From NCBI GenBank assembly GCA_902615625.1, contig CACMPM010000002.1:60446-124445 (forward strand): a stretch of 64,000 nt of DNA, given 5' to 3'. How positions within the stretch are numbered: the stretch's first letter is position 1; every line of letters begins with the position of its first letter. The DNA comes from an uncultured Alphaproteobacteria bacterium (lineage in GTDB: Bacteria; Pseudomonadota; Alphaproteobacteria; HIMB59; GCA-002718135). This document shows positions 9,443-17,859 of this stretch, piece after piece. The position numbers were made by a program, and so were the translations under genes. Under the pieces are notes generated by a model, which saw nothing but the letters and a program-made list of their open reading frames with translations, did no database searches and was not told the origin of the DNA.

Positions 9443-9689
9443 ATATTTTTACATTATTTAAAAATTTTAAAGTATCAATCAATAAATTTGTTAGAATTTA
9501 TGGATAACTTACTTATGTGATTAAAACATAATAAATATCTTTTTTAGTACTGTATCCATGCTGCAAATTTGTTATTAAAAATTGAGTATTTAATTAAGAA
9601 TTATTTGAAAATTTGATTAGAGTAATCATTATTTTGTTGCAATTTAGTATTGATGTATTAGGCTTTTAATTAACTTATTAGGAGGCATT
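9443..9689. promoter_or_regulatory. Divergent promoter region between the two HyuA/transporter operons
   Basis: This 247-base gap separates the start of the minus-strand HyuA operon from the plus-strand binding-protein operon. It is non-coding in all frames and very AT-rich, and it must hold at least two promoters. I see a strong AGGAGG ribosome site at 9681-9686 for the binding protein, but no inverted repeat clear enough to call an operator. No regulator gene lies beside it. Confidence 0.5.
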
Positions 9690-10808
9690 ATGTCAAAAAA
9701 GAATAAGATTAATAATAGCAGAAGAAAGTTTATTAAAGACACTGCTATTTTGACTGCTGCTGCCTCTACTTTACCATTATTTAATATTAATCATGCATGG
9801 TCTCAAGATGTTGTTTTTGATGGAGAACCTTTTGATGCTGGTGGTGCTGAATTAAAACTTGGTGAATGGGGTGGTTTCTGGGAAGAATTCATGCGTGAGG
9901 CATTTATCAATGATTTTGAAAAAAGATATAATTGTAAAATATCTTATGATGGTGCATGGCCTTGGTTCCCTAAATTTATAGCTAGTGGTGATAAAAATCC
10001 AGCTTACGATATATGTAACTGGAATATTCCTGAAATGGTTAAAACTGCACGAGCAGGTGATTTCTTTATGTCGCCAGATGAAATTGCATCGGCAATTCCT
10101 AATGGTGCTAATGTATGGGATTTTGCTAAAGATACTGGAGTTGGTTTAACTTGGGCATTTGGACAATATGCTTATGTATATAGAAGTGACTTAGTAGATC
10201 CACCAATTACAGATTTTAAACAATTCTGGGATAAAAAATTTGATGGAATGAGAGGAACTTACATAACTTCAAATACTCTCCAAATGGTATTTTTCCTTGC
10301 TTCTTGCCAAGCTTTTGGAAAAGATGCATATGATCTTGAAGCAGGATATCAAGCAATGAGAGATGCAATGCCAGCTAAAATTTCAGATTTTACTGGAAAT
10401 ATGCAAACTCTTGTTGAAAGAGGAGAAGTTCAAATTGGTGTTCAATGGGAAGGAGAATGTTATCTTCAAATGGATAAAGGTATTCCAGTAGATAACTTTA
10501 TCTGGCAACATCAGAAACCATTATTAACTCAAACTCATACAGTAAGTAAATATTCTGATCCTGTTCAAAAGAAATTAGCATTAGCTTATGTTAATGAAAA
10601 GCTAGACCCTAAATTTATGAATAAAGCAGGAGAAACTTTTTATTTACGTCCAACAATTAAGAATGCAGAGCTTCCAGAGCTACTAACTTCTAAAGGTGTA
10701 AAAAATGATGCAAATGCATTAGATGGTTTGCACACACCTGATTGGAATTTCTATTTAGAAAATGAAGATGATATTGTTGAAACTGTAAATGAAATATTTA
10801 CTAGTTAA
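9690..10808 (+). CDS. ABC importer substrate-binding protein (PotD-like), Tat-exported
   Basis: The 372-residue protein carries a twin-arginine signal (NSRRKFIKD at about residues 8-16, a hydrophobic stretch, cleavage near AWSQ at about 39). The mature part has the extracellular solute-binding fold with GEWGGFWEEF, RYNCKISYDGAWPWFPKF and a Trp-rich ligand cleft. PotD-class proteins bind polyamines, opines or related cations. Export by Tat means it folds in the cytoplasm first. It supplies substrate to the permeases encoded on the other strand at 5087-6804. It is followed by a hairpin and then the ATPase gene. Confidence 0.88.
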   Translation: MSKKNKINNSRRKFIKDTAILTAAASTLPLFNINHAWSQDVVFDGEPFDAGGAELKLGEWGGFWEEFMREAFINDFEKRYNCKISYDGAWPWFPKFIASGDKNPAYDICNWNIPEMVKTARAGDFFMSPDEIASAIPNGANVWDFAKDTGVGLTWAFGQYAYVYRSDLVDPPITDFKQFWDKKFDGMRGTYITSNTLQMVFFLASCQAFGKDAYDLEAGYQAMRDAMPAKISDFTGNMQTLVERGEVQIGVQWEGECYLQMDKGIPVDNFIWQHQKPLLTQTHTVSKYSDPVQKKLALAYVNEKLDPKFMNKAGETFYLRPTIKNAELPELLTSKGVKNDANALDGLHTPDWNFYLENEDDIVETVNEIFTS

Positions 10809-10820
10809 TTAATGTATTTG

Positions 10821-10845
10821 ACCAGCTACTTAATAAGTAGCTGGT
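10821..10845 (+). terminator. Hairpin with T-rich tail between binding protein and ATPase genes
   Basis: ACCAGCTACTT (10821-10831) pairs perfectly with AAGTAGCTGGT (10835-10845) across a 3-base loop and is followed by TTATTTTAT. The ATPase ATG comes only 9 bases later, without an obvious ribosome site. It looks like a leaky intrinsic terminator that keeps ATPase expression below that of the binding protein. Confidence 0.75.
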
Positions 10846-10854
10846 TTATTTTAT

Positions 10855-11910
10855 ATGTTTGATGTTCAAATAAATAATCTAACAAAAAAATTTGAAGATA
10901 ATGTAGCTGTTAATGGCATTGACTTTAAAATTAATTCTGGAGAGTTTTTTTCAATTTTAGGTCCATCTGGTTGTGGTAAAACAACAACATTAAGAATGAT
11001 TGCTGGTTTTGTAATGCCGACAGCTGGTGAGATTTTCATTGGAAACAATGACATAACATTCCAAGCTCCAGAAAAAAGAAATATTGGTTTTGTTTTTCAA
11101 AATTATGCAATTTTTCCTCATATGAATGTTTTTGAAAATATTTCTTTTGGATTAAAAATGAGAAATATTGATCAGAAACAAATTAATGAGAAGGTTAAAA
11201 TAGCTTTAGAACAGGTAAATTTAATTGGATACGAAACTAGATACCAGAGAGAATTATCTGGTGGTGAGCAACAAAGAGTAGCATTAGCTAGGGTCCTTGT
11301 CACTGAACCTCAAATATTATTATTAGATGAACCTTTAAGTGCTTTAGATAAAAAACTTAGAGAAGAAATGAAGATTTGGATTAAGGAACTTCAGAAAAAA
11401 TTAAAAATTACTACGGTATATGTAACACATGATCAATCAGAAGCTTTAACAATGTCAGATAGAATAGCAATTATGAATAAAGGTGATATTTCACAAATTG
11501 GAACTCCTGACGACATTTATGAAAAACCTCAAAATACTTTTGTTGCAGACTTTATTGGAACCTCAAACTTTATTAATTTAAAACTTATAAAGACTTCATC
11601 TGGTAAATCAAAAGTGTCTTTCTCAGATGTAGAATTTGAAATTAACGATGAGTTCAATGATAATTGTAAATGTATATTAAGACCAGAACATTTATTTATA
11701 AATCCGACAAATAAGAGCGAATTAGTTTCAGTAAATGCTAAAATAAAAATAATTTCTTATCAAGGATCTTTAATCAAATATATAGTTGAAGTTAATGAAC
11801 AAACCTTAACAGCTGAATTTTCAAATAGTATGAATTTAAATAGATTAAAAGAAGGTGACAATGTAACAGTTGGGTTTAATCCAAATAGCCTTGTAATAAT
11901 AAAGGATTAA
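10855..11910 (+). CDS. ABC importer ATPase (PotA-like)
   Basis: The 351-residue protein has Walker A GPSGCGKTT (about 38-46), the Q-loop VFQNYAIFPHM, ABC signature LSGGEQQRVALARVL, Walker B ILLLDEPLSALD, the D-loop and the switch THDQSEA. A C-terminal TOBE-like domain (about 240-351) is typical of PotA/FbpC/MalK. It energises the importer formed with the 9690 binding protein and the 5087/5911 permeases. It may also serve the MalF/G pair, which has no ATPase of its own, but that is a guess. The next gene follows after 2 bases with its ribosome site AAAGGA inside this gene's end. Confidence 0.92.
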   Translation: MFDVQINNLTKKFEDNVAVNGIDFKINSGEFFSILGPSGCGKTTTLRMIAGFVMPTAGEIFIGNNDITFQAPEKRNIGFVFQNYAIFPHMNVFENISFGLKMRNIDQKQINEKVKIALEQVNLIGYETRYQRELSGGEQQRVALARVLVTEPQILLLDEPLSALDKKLREEMKIWIKELQKKLKITTVYVTHDQSEALTMSDRIAIMNKGDISQIGTPDDIYEKPQNTFVADFIGTSNFINLKLIKTSSGKSKVSFSDVEFEINDEFNDNCKCILRPEHLFINPTNKSELVSVNAKIKIISYQGSLIKYIVEVNEQTLTAEFSNSMNLNRLKEGDNVTVGFNPNSLVIIKD

Positions 11911-11912
11911 AT

Positions 11913-13454
11913 ATGCAAATTGGAGTTGATGTAGGAGGAACAAATACAGACGGAGTTATCTTATCTGAAGGAAAAGTTTTAGTATCTGAAAAAACGACAA
12001 CAACAGAAGATGTAGGTGATGGTGTCTTTAATATTATTAAAACTGTTTTAACTAAGGGCAATATTTCTCCAGATAAAATTTCTAGTGTAATGATAGGCAC
12101 TACACATTTTACAAATGCTCTTGTTGAGAGAAAAAAATTACAAAAAATAGCAGCTATAAGATTATCATTACCCGCTGCAGATAGTCTTGAACAAATGATA
12201 GGATGGCCATCAGATTTGATTGATAATATTAATCCCATAAAATACTTCGCTAAAGGTGGTTATGAAGTAGATGGTAGGGAAATATCTAAGTTAGATAAAG
12301 ATGAGATAAAAAAAATTACTGAAGAAATAGCAAATAAAAATTATAAAAATATCGCAGTTAACTCTGTATATTCGCCTCTAAATTCAGAAATGGAACTAGA
12401 AGCAAATGAAATTATTAAAAATATTATTCCAGATGCCAATATATCTTTATCCCATTCAATTGGTAAAGTTGGTTTAATTGAAAGAGAAAACGCAACTATT
12501 ATTAATGCGGCATTAGCAAATTTAGCAGTTGATATAGTTGAATCTTTTAAAAATGCTCTTAAAAAACTTAATATTGATGCGCCACTTTATATCAGTCAAA
12601 ACGATGGTACACTTATGAGACCGGATAAAGTTAAGCAATATCCAGTTTTAACATTTGCATGTGGACCTACAAATAGTATGCGTGGAGCAGCTTATTTATC
12701 AGGAATTCAGGACTCAATTATTGTAGATATTGGTGGTACTACATCAGATGTTGGATACATTAAAGCCGGTTTCCCAAGACAGTCTGCAATAGCTACAGAT
12801 GTTGGTGGTGTTAGAACAAACTTTAGAATGCCGGATATAATTTCAATAGGTCTTGGAGGAGGTTCATTAATCAGAGACAATGGTAACAAGGTTGGTCCTG
12901 ATAGTGTTGGATATAGATTAACAGAAAAGGCATTAGTTTTTGGAGGAGATACATTAACAGCAACTGACATAGCGGTTAAGCATTATGATTTAGATATTGG
13001 TGATAAATCTCTATTAAATAAAATTGATGATAGTACAGTCAAAAATGCAAAACAAGAAATTACAAGATTATTAGAAGAGGCAGTAGATAAAATGAAAACT
13101 AGTGCTGAAAATGTACCTGCAGTTTTTGTTGGAGGTGGTACAATTCTTAATAAAGAAAATCTTAATGGAATATCTGAATTGGTTATTCCTGATAATTTTG
13201 CTGTTGCGAATGCAGTAGGTGCAGCACTTGGACAAGTAAGTGGAGAAGTTGATCGAGTTTTTCATTATGAAAAATTAGGTAGAGAAAAAACTATTGAACA
13301 AGCATCTAATGAAGCTAAACAACTTGCAAAAGAAGCTGGTGCGAAAGAAAGTTCAATTGAGATAAATGAAATAAATGAAAACCCTCTAGCTTATTTACCT
13401 GGTAAATCTGTTAGACTGCAAATTAAAGCAATTGGCGATTTGGAGAATTATTAA
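11913..13454 (+). CDS. Hydantoinase/oxoprolinase family protein (HyuA-like), copy 2
   Basis: The 513-residue protein shows the same motifs in the same order as copy 1: IGVDVGGTNTDGVIL, MIGTTHFTNAL, KVGLIERENATI, SQNDGTLMRPD, ACGPTNSMRGA, IVDIGGTTSDVGYI and ISIGLGGGSL. It differs by one residue in length. The two copies are homologous throughout but diverged, so they are not a recent duplication. It presumably uses ATP to activate or open a cyclic amide in the cytoplasm. It lies between the importer ATPase and a second DUF917 gene. Confidence 0.88.
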   Translation: MQIGVDVGGTNTDGVILSEGKVLVSEKTTTTEDVGDGVFNIIKTVLTKGNISPDKISSVMIGTTHFTNALVERKKLQKIAAIRLSLPAADSLEQMIGWPSDLIDNINPIKYFAKGGYEVDGREISKLDKDEIKKITEEIANKNYKNIAVNSVYSPLNSEMELEANEIIKNIIPDANISLSHSIGKVGLIERENATIINAALANLAVDIVESFKNALKKLNIDAPLYISQNDGTLMRPDKVKQYPVLTFACGPTNSMRGAAYLSGIQDSIIVDIGGTTSDVGYIKAGFPRQSAIATDVGGVRTNFRMPDIISIGLGGGSLIRDNGNKVGPDSVGYRLTEKALVFGGDTLTATDIAVKHYDLDIGDKSLLNKIDDSTVKNAKQEITRLLEEAVDKMKTSAENVPAVFVGGGTILNKENLNGISELVIPDNFAVANAVGAALGQVSGEVDRVFHYEKLGREKTIEQASNEAKQLAKEAGAKESSIEINEINENPLAYLPGKSVRLQIKAIGDLENY

Positions 13455-13455
13455 T

Positions 13456-14550
13456 ATGGATAAATTAACTTTAGATAAAATAGATGATTTTTTAAGAGGA
13501 ACAGCTTTTTTAGGTACTGGTGGAGGAGGTAATCCATACGTTGGTGGTTTAATGTTAAGACAAGAACTTGAAAAAGGTTTTGAACCTAAATTAATTAAAG
13601 GTGATGAAGTGGGTGATGATGATTTGATTTTACCTATTGCAAACATGGGCGCACCTACTGTTTTAGTTGAAAAACTTCCAAACGCAAAATCAGCTGTGAA
13701 AGCTCTAAGAAAAATGGAAGATCTTATGGGTAAAAAAGCTACAGCCTTAATTGCAGCTGAAGCTGGCGGTATAAATGGAACTTTACCATTTATAGTAAGT
13801 GCTTACACTGGATTACCTGTTATTGATGCTGATGGCATGGGAAGAGCTTTTCCTGAGTTGCAGATGTGTACATTTGGAGTTTATGGAGTAAATTGCTCTC
13901 CTGTAATTGTAAGGGATGAAAAAGATAATGAAATGGTTGTTGATGCAGAAAATAACCATGCTTCTGAAATGTTTGCTAGAGTTATATGTATGCAAATGGG
14001 AACAAAATCAGAAATTTGTTTGTATCCAATGACTGGAAAACAAATGAAAGAAACATCTGTTCATCATACTGTTACTTTAGCTTATGAAATTGGTAAATCT
14101 ATTGGGGATGCAAGAATTAAAGGAACTGATCCTTTAGAAGGAATAGTGGATTATTTTAAAAATAGCTTTGATAAAAGATTTTGTAAGTTACTATTTCAAG
14201 GAAAAGTTACTGATTTACTTAGAGAAACCACAGATGGCTGGGCACGAGGTGAAGTAAAAATTACTTCTTTAACTGATCCAAATGACAGTATTCTGGTTAA
14301 ATTGCAAAATGAATTTCTTATTGCCTTAAAAGATGGTAAGCCATTAGCAATGGTACCTGACTTGATTTGCTTAGTTGATTTAGAAAATGCTGAACCAATA
14401 ACTGCAGAAGATGTTAGATATGGACAAAGAGTAAATGTAATAGGTGTAAGTACACCACCTAATATGAGAACGAAAGCAGCACTTGATACATTTGGCCCTG
14501 TTCCATTTAAAGTTTATGATAAATTTATTCCTATAGAGAAAATAAAATGA
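13456..14550 (+). CDS. DUF917 family protein, copy 2
   Basis: I place the start at the ATG at 13456, one base after the HyuA stop and with GGAG at 13442-13445. This gives 364 residues, exactly the length of copy 1, although an in-frame start 24 bases earlier exists. It has LRGTAFLGTGGGGNPYVGG, MGAPTVLVEKLP, AEAGGINGTLPFIV and VIDADGMGRAFPELQM. It would act with HyuA copy 2. Its stop overlaps the racemase start (ATGA at 14547-14550). Confidence 0.85.
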   Translation: MDKLTLDKIDDFLRGTAFLGTGGGGNPYVGGLMLRQELEKGFEPKLIKGDEVGDDDLILPIANMGAPTVLVEKLPNAKSAVKALRKMEDLMGKKATALIAAEAGGINGTLPFIVSAYTGLPVIDADGMGRAFPELQMCTFGVYGVNCSPVIVRDEKDNEMVVDAENNHASEMFARVICMQMGTKSEICLYPMTGKQMKETSVHHTVTLAYEIGKSIGDARIKGTDPLEGIVDYFKNSFDKRFCKLLFQGKVTDLLRETTDGWARGEVKITSLTDPNDSILVKLQNEFLIALKDGKPLAMVPDLICLVDLENAEPITAEDVRYGQRVNVIGVSTPPNMRTKAALDTFGPVPFKVYDKFIPIEKIK

Positions 14551-15305
14551 GTAATGCAATTAATGTTAGGGTTGTATCACCTATAACCACTAAAGGTTTT
14601 AGAAAAGATAGTGATTTTGATGCAATAAGAAATTCAGACTTAAATATTAGTCATTCTCAAATTGAAATCGGTCCTGCGTCAATAGAAACTGAATTTGATG
14701 AAGCTATGTGCCAACCCGATACAATATTAAAAATTATTGATGCAGAAAATGAAGGGTGTGATGCAGCTGTTATAGATTGTATGGGAGATCCAGGACTTAA
14801 AGGAGCTAGAGAATGTGTATCAATCCCAGTTGTTGGTCCTTGTGAAACAGCCATGCATTATGCAAGCATGTTAGGTCATAAATTTACAGTATTGACTGTT
14901 TTAGACAGAACAAAACCATTAATTGAAAATTTATCAAAAATTTATGGTGTTTCATCAAAACTAGCTTCTGCAACTTCTGTTGATATACCTGTCTTAGAAC
15001 TTGAAAAAGATTTAGATTACACACTTAAGCAAATGACAAATAAAGCAATTCAAACAATAGAAAAAGATAATGCAGATGTAATAATCTTTGGTTGCACTGG
15101 TATGCTAGGTTGTGCAGATACAATTGAAACCAACTTAAAAGAAAAAGGTTACAACGTTCCTGTTATCGATCCAATACCGTTAGCAGTTAATTCAGCTTAT
15201 GTATTGGCTAAATTGAAGCTATCACAAAGTAAAAAATGTTATCCATACCCACCAGAAAAAGGAATGGTTGGTTTTGAAAAACCAAAATTAAAAGCTGTTA
15301 ATTAA
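14547..15305 (+). CDS. Aspartate/glutamate/hydantoin racemase family protein, copy 1
   Basis: The 252-residue protein has the two-cysteine architecture of cofactor-independent racemases: AAVIDCMGDPGL supplies one catalytic Cys and VIIFGCTGMLG the other. IPVVGPCETAMHYA matches the HyuE/AroM-like branch. Such enzymes racemise hydantoins or acidic amino acids, or act as maleate/arylmalonate-type enzymes. Next to HyuA, interconversion of hydantoin stereoisomers is the obvious role, but this is inferred. It shares long near-identical DNA blocks with the next gene. Confidence 0.82.
   Translation: MSNAINVRVVSPITTKGFRKDSDFDAIRNSDLNISHSQIEIGPASIETEFDEAMCQPDTILKIIDAENEGCDAAVIDCMGDPGLKGARECVSIPVVGPCETAMHYASMLGHKFTVLTVLDRTKPLIENLSKIYGVSSKLASATSVDIPVLELEKDLDYTLKQMTNKAIQTIEKDNADVIIFGCTGMLGCADTIETNLKEKGYNVPVIDPIPLAVNSAYVLAKLKLSQSKKCYPYPPEKGMVGFEKPKLKAVN
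14712..14891 (+). repeat. Near-identical block A, racemase copy 1
   Basis: These 180 bases recur at 15479-15658 (offset 767) with a single difference that I can see, a synonymous C/T change. The flanking coding sequence is clearly diverged. The pattern indicates recent gene conversion inside an old tandem duplication. Confidence 0.9.
15156..15293 (+). repeat. Identical block B, racemase copy 1
   Basis: These 138 bases recur without a difference that I can find at 15923-16060, again at offset 767. The block covers the C-terminal part of the protein, from VPVIDPIPLA to KPKLK. Confidence 0.9.
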
Positions 15306-15319
15306 AGAGAGGTAATAAA

Positions 15320-16072
15320 ATGACTATTCATGTTAAACTTATCCAGCCAATTACAACACATGGAATTAGAAAAGATGATCATCTCAACTCCATGAAATCA
15401 GATGATTTAAAAGTTACTGCAAAAGGAATTGATATTGGGCCAAACTCAATTGAATGTGAGTATGAGGAAGCAATGTCTCAACCCGATACAATATTAAAAA
15501 TTATTGATGCAGAAAATGAAGGGTGTGATGCAGCTGTTATAGATTGTATGGGAGATCCAGGACTTAAAGGAGCTAGAGAATGTGTATCAATCCCAGTTGT
15601 TGGTCCTTGTGAAACAGCTATGCATTATGCAAGCATGTTAGGTCATAAATTTACAGTAGTAACGGTATTAGAAAGATTAATACCACAGTTTGAAAACCAA
15701 TCTTTGTTATATGGTGTTCCATCTAAGCTTGCTAGTGTTAAAGCAGTAGATATACCTGTCTTAGAACTAGAAAATGATTTAGATGAGACTGTAAATCAAT
15801 TAAAAATTAAATCTGTAGAAGCTATTAAAGAAAATAATGCAGATGTAATAATCTTTGGTTGTACCGGTCTTTTTGGCTGCGCTGAAGCATTACAAAATAA
15901 ACTTAAAGAAGACGGTTACAATGTTCCTGTTATCGATCCAATACCGTTAGCAGTTAATTCAGCTTATGTATTGGCTAAATTGAAGCTATCACAAAGTAAA
16001 AAATGTTATCCATACCCACCAGAAAAAGGAATGGTTGGTTTTGAAAAACCAAAATTAAAAATAGCAAATTAA
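15320..16072 (+). CDS. Aspartate/glutamate/hydantoin racemase family protein, copy 2
   Basis: The 250-residue tandem paralogue of the preceding gene keeps both catalytic cysteines (AAVIDCMGDPGL and VIIFGCTGLFG). It starts 14 bases after copy 1 with a good AGAGAGGT ribosome site. The N-terminal 50 residues and the segment between the two conserved blocks are diverged from copy 1, so the two enzymes may differ in substrate entry or pairing. They could also form a heteromer. It is followed after 4 bases by an oxidoreductase gene in the same operon. Confidence 0.82.
   Translation: MTIHVKLIQPITTHGIRKDDHLNSMKSDDLKVTAKGIDIGPNSIECEYEEAMSQPDTILKIIDAENEGCDAAVIDCMGDPGLKGARECVSIPVVGPCETAMHYASMLGHKFTVVTVLERLIPQFENQSLLYGVPSKLASVKAVDIPVLELENDLDETVNQLKIKSVEAIKENNADVIIFGCTGLFGCAEALQNKLKEDGYNVPVIDPIPLAVNSAYVLAKLKLSQSKKCYPYPPEKGMVGFEKPKLKIAN
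15479..15658 (+). repeat. Near-identical block A, racemase copy 2
   Basis: This is the partner of 14712-14891, with one visible synonymous difference. Confidence 0.9.
15923..16060 (+). repeat. Identical block B, racemase copy 2
   Basis: This is the partner of 15156-15293 and identical as far as I can read. Confidence 0.9.
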
Positions 16073-16076
16073 CTTT

Positions 16077-17102
16077 GTGACTAATAGAATTGTAAGATTT
16101 GCAAAATTTGGTGGACCTGAAGTTCTTTCTATAAACGATGAACCCTTAAAATCACCTGGCAAAGGTGATGTAAGAATTAAAGTAAAAGCAATTGGATTAA
16201 ATCAAGCTGAGGTAATGTTAAGGGAAGGTAGATATGTTGGCAAGCCAGATCTACCATCTAGAATTGGTATTGAAGCATCAGGTATTGTAGATAAGGTAGG
16301 AGAGGGTGTATCAAAATATAAACAAGGAGATGAAGTTTGCGCTATTCCTTTTTTATCTTGGAATAATAATGATTTTTGGACAAATGATTCTATCAATAAA
16401 TATGGAACTTATGGTGATACTGCTATTGTTCCAGAATGGACAATTACAAGAAAAATTGATCATCAGTCTTTTGAAGAAGCTGCAGCTGCATGGTGCCAAT
16501 ACTTAACAGCCTGGGGAGGATTAGTTTATAATTCGGATATAGAAAGTAGGAAATGTTGTCTAATAACTGGAGCATCCAGTAGTGCTGCAATAGGGGCAAT
16601 GCAAATAGCAAAAGTATTTGGATTAAAAACTATTGGTGTTAGTCGCACTTTAAAAAAGGAAGAAAAGCTCAAAGAAATTGGTTATGATGAAGTCTTATCA
16701 TTAACTGATGAAAATTTTGAAAAAAATATTTTAGATGTAACAGATGGAATTGGATTTGATTTATCTTATGATTGTGTAGGTGGTTCACATTTTTACAAAT
16801 TAGTTAATACAGTAAAAGCAAGAGGTTTAATTGTTAATTATGGAAATCTTGATTTAGATTTTTCTAAAATTTACACCTTACCTCTATTAAGTAAAAGAGT
16901 TCATATAAGATTTCACAGTATTTTTGATACTATGAGATTTGAAAAACAAAGAATTGAAGGAGTTGACTGGATAAATTCTCATATGCAAGACAAAAAACTT
17001 AAACCAATTATTTCAAAAGTATTTAATTTAGATCACATTGTTGATGCACATAGATATATTGGAGAAGGCAACCAATTAGGTAAAACAATAGTTACGACAT
17101 GA
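16077..17102 (+). CDS. MDR-family oxidoreductase (quinone oxidoreductase-like)
   Basis: The 341-residue protein has the GroES-like entry domain with GIEASGIVDKVGEGVSKYKQ and a Rossmann domain with LITGASSSAAIGAMQIAK, then LSYDCVGG. The zinc-binding cysteines of classical alcohol dehydrogenases are missing, as in quinone/enone reductases that use NADPH. The start is GTG at 16077, 4 bases after the racemase stop. It ends the hydantoin-type operon or continues it into the DUF1028 gene 16 bases on. A related protein is encoded at 32627-33625. Confidence 0.85.
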   Translation: MTNRIVRFAKFGGPEVLSINDEPLKSPGKGDVRIKVKAIGLNQAEVMLREGRYVGKPDLPSRIGIEASGIVDKVGEGVSKYKQGDEVCAIPFLSWNNNDFWTNDSINKYGTYGDTAIVPEWTITRKIDHQSFEEAAAAWCQYLTAWGGLVYNSDIESRKCCLITGASSSAAIGAMQIAKVFGLKTIGVSRTLKKEEKLKEIGYDEVLSLTDENFEKNILDVTDGIGFDLSYDCVGGSHFYKLVNTVKARGLIVNYGNLDLDFSKIYTLPLLSKRVHIRFHSIFDTMRFEKQRIEGVDWINSHMQDKKLKPIISKVFNLDHIVDAHRYIGEGNQLGKTIVTT

Positions 17103-17118
17103 ACTATTAAAAATTTAC

Positions 17119-17859
17119 ATGACATTATCAATTGTAGCAAGAGATACAAAAACTGGTGATTTTGGAGTTTGTGGATATACAGATATTGCAGGATATGGAA
17201 GTCTTGTTCCTCATGTAAGCTTAAAATGCGCAGTTGCAACTCAAGCTTATGTTAATGTTGATAATGGAATTGAGATGCTTGAATTAGTAGATAAGAAATA
17301 TAGCATAAAAAAATCAGGAAATAAAATTATTGATAAGGACAAAAATAAGGACATGAGACAGATGATTGCAATTGGTATAAATAATTCAAAATTTGTATGG
17401 ACTGGAAAGAATACTTTGGAATATAAATCTTCTATTGTTGGTAATGACTATATTGTTGCTGGTAATTGCTTATCTTCTATTAACGTTTTAAAAAAAACAG
17501 CGTTATATTTTGAAAAAAATAGATCAGTAGATTTTCCATTAAGACTTATTAATTCAATTTTAGCTGGTGATAAAGCTGGTGGACATACAAAAAAAATTTC
17601 ATATTATTCTCAAAAATTAAAAAAAAATATTTCAAAATCTACAAAATCTGTTTTTGGTAATTCTTGGTCTTCTGCTTTAATTATTGCATCTAATAAACCT
17701 AAAATTTGGCATAATTTAAGAGTTGATGCACATTCTGAGCCACTTAATGAGTTAAAAAAAATTCTTAATTCAACTATTAGTTCTGCTAAAAAGTTAAATA
17801 AATTTTATAATGGATCTATTGAAGTAAAACCAAATTATTGGAGAAAGATAATTAAATAA
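17119..17859 (+). CDS. DUF1028 family protein (Ntn-hydrolase-like)
   Basis: The 246-residue protein begins MTLSIVARDTKTGDFGVCGY and continues with CAVATQAYVNVDNGIEMLEL, the DUF1028 signature. It also carries VGNDYIVAGNCLS and AGGHTKKIS. The family is predicted to be Ntn-type hydrolases and is often encoded near amino-acid or hydantoin catabolism genes; an activity is not established to my knowledge. The last 8 bases overlap the end of the convergent dipeptidase gene. Confidence 0.8.
   Translation: MTLSIVARDTKTGDFGVCGYTDIAGYGSLVPHVSLKCAVATQAYVNVDNGIEMLELVDKKYSIKKSGNKIIDKDKNKDMRQMIAIGINNSKFVWTGKNTLEYKSSIVGNDYIVAGNCLSSINVLKKTALYFEKNRSVDFPLRLINSILAGDKAGGHTKKISYYSQKLKKNISKSTKSVFGNSWSSALIIASNKPKIWHNLRVDAHSEPLNELKKILNSTISSAKKLNKFYNGSIEVKPNYWRKIIK

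Noticed and set aside
11876..12238. Open frame of 120 codons antisense to HyuA copy 2
   Set aside because: It is a complement shadow of a conserved gene, with proline- and serine-rich composition typical of such shadows.
14712..16060. Racemase blocks as a mobile element or assembly duplication
   Set aside because: Both copies form complete reading frames with diverged segments between the identical blocks, so a simple assembly duplication does not explain them; read data would still be needed to exclude a chimera.
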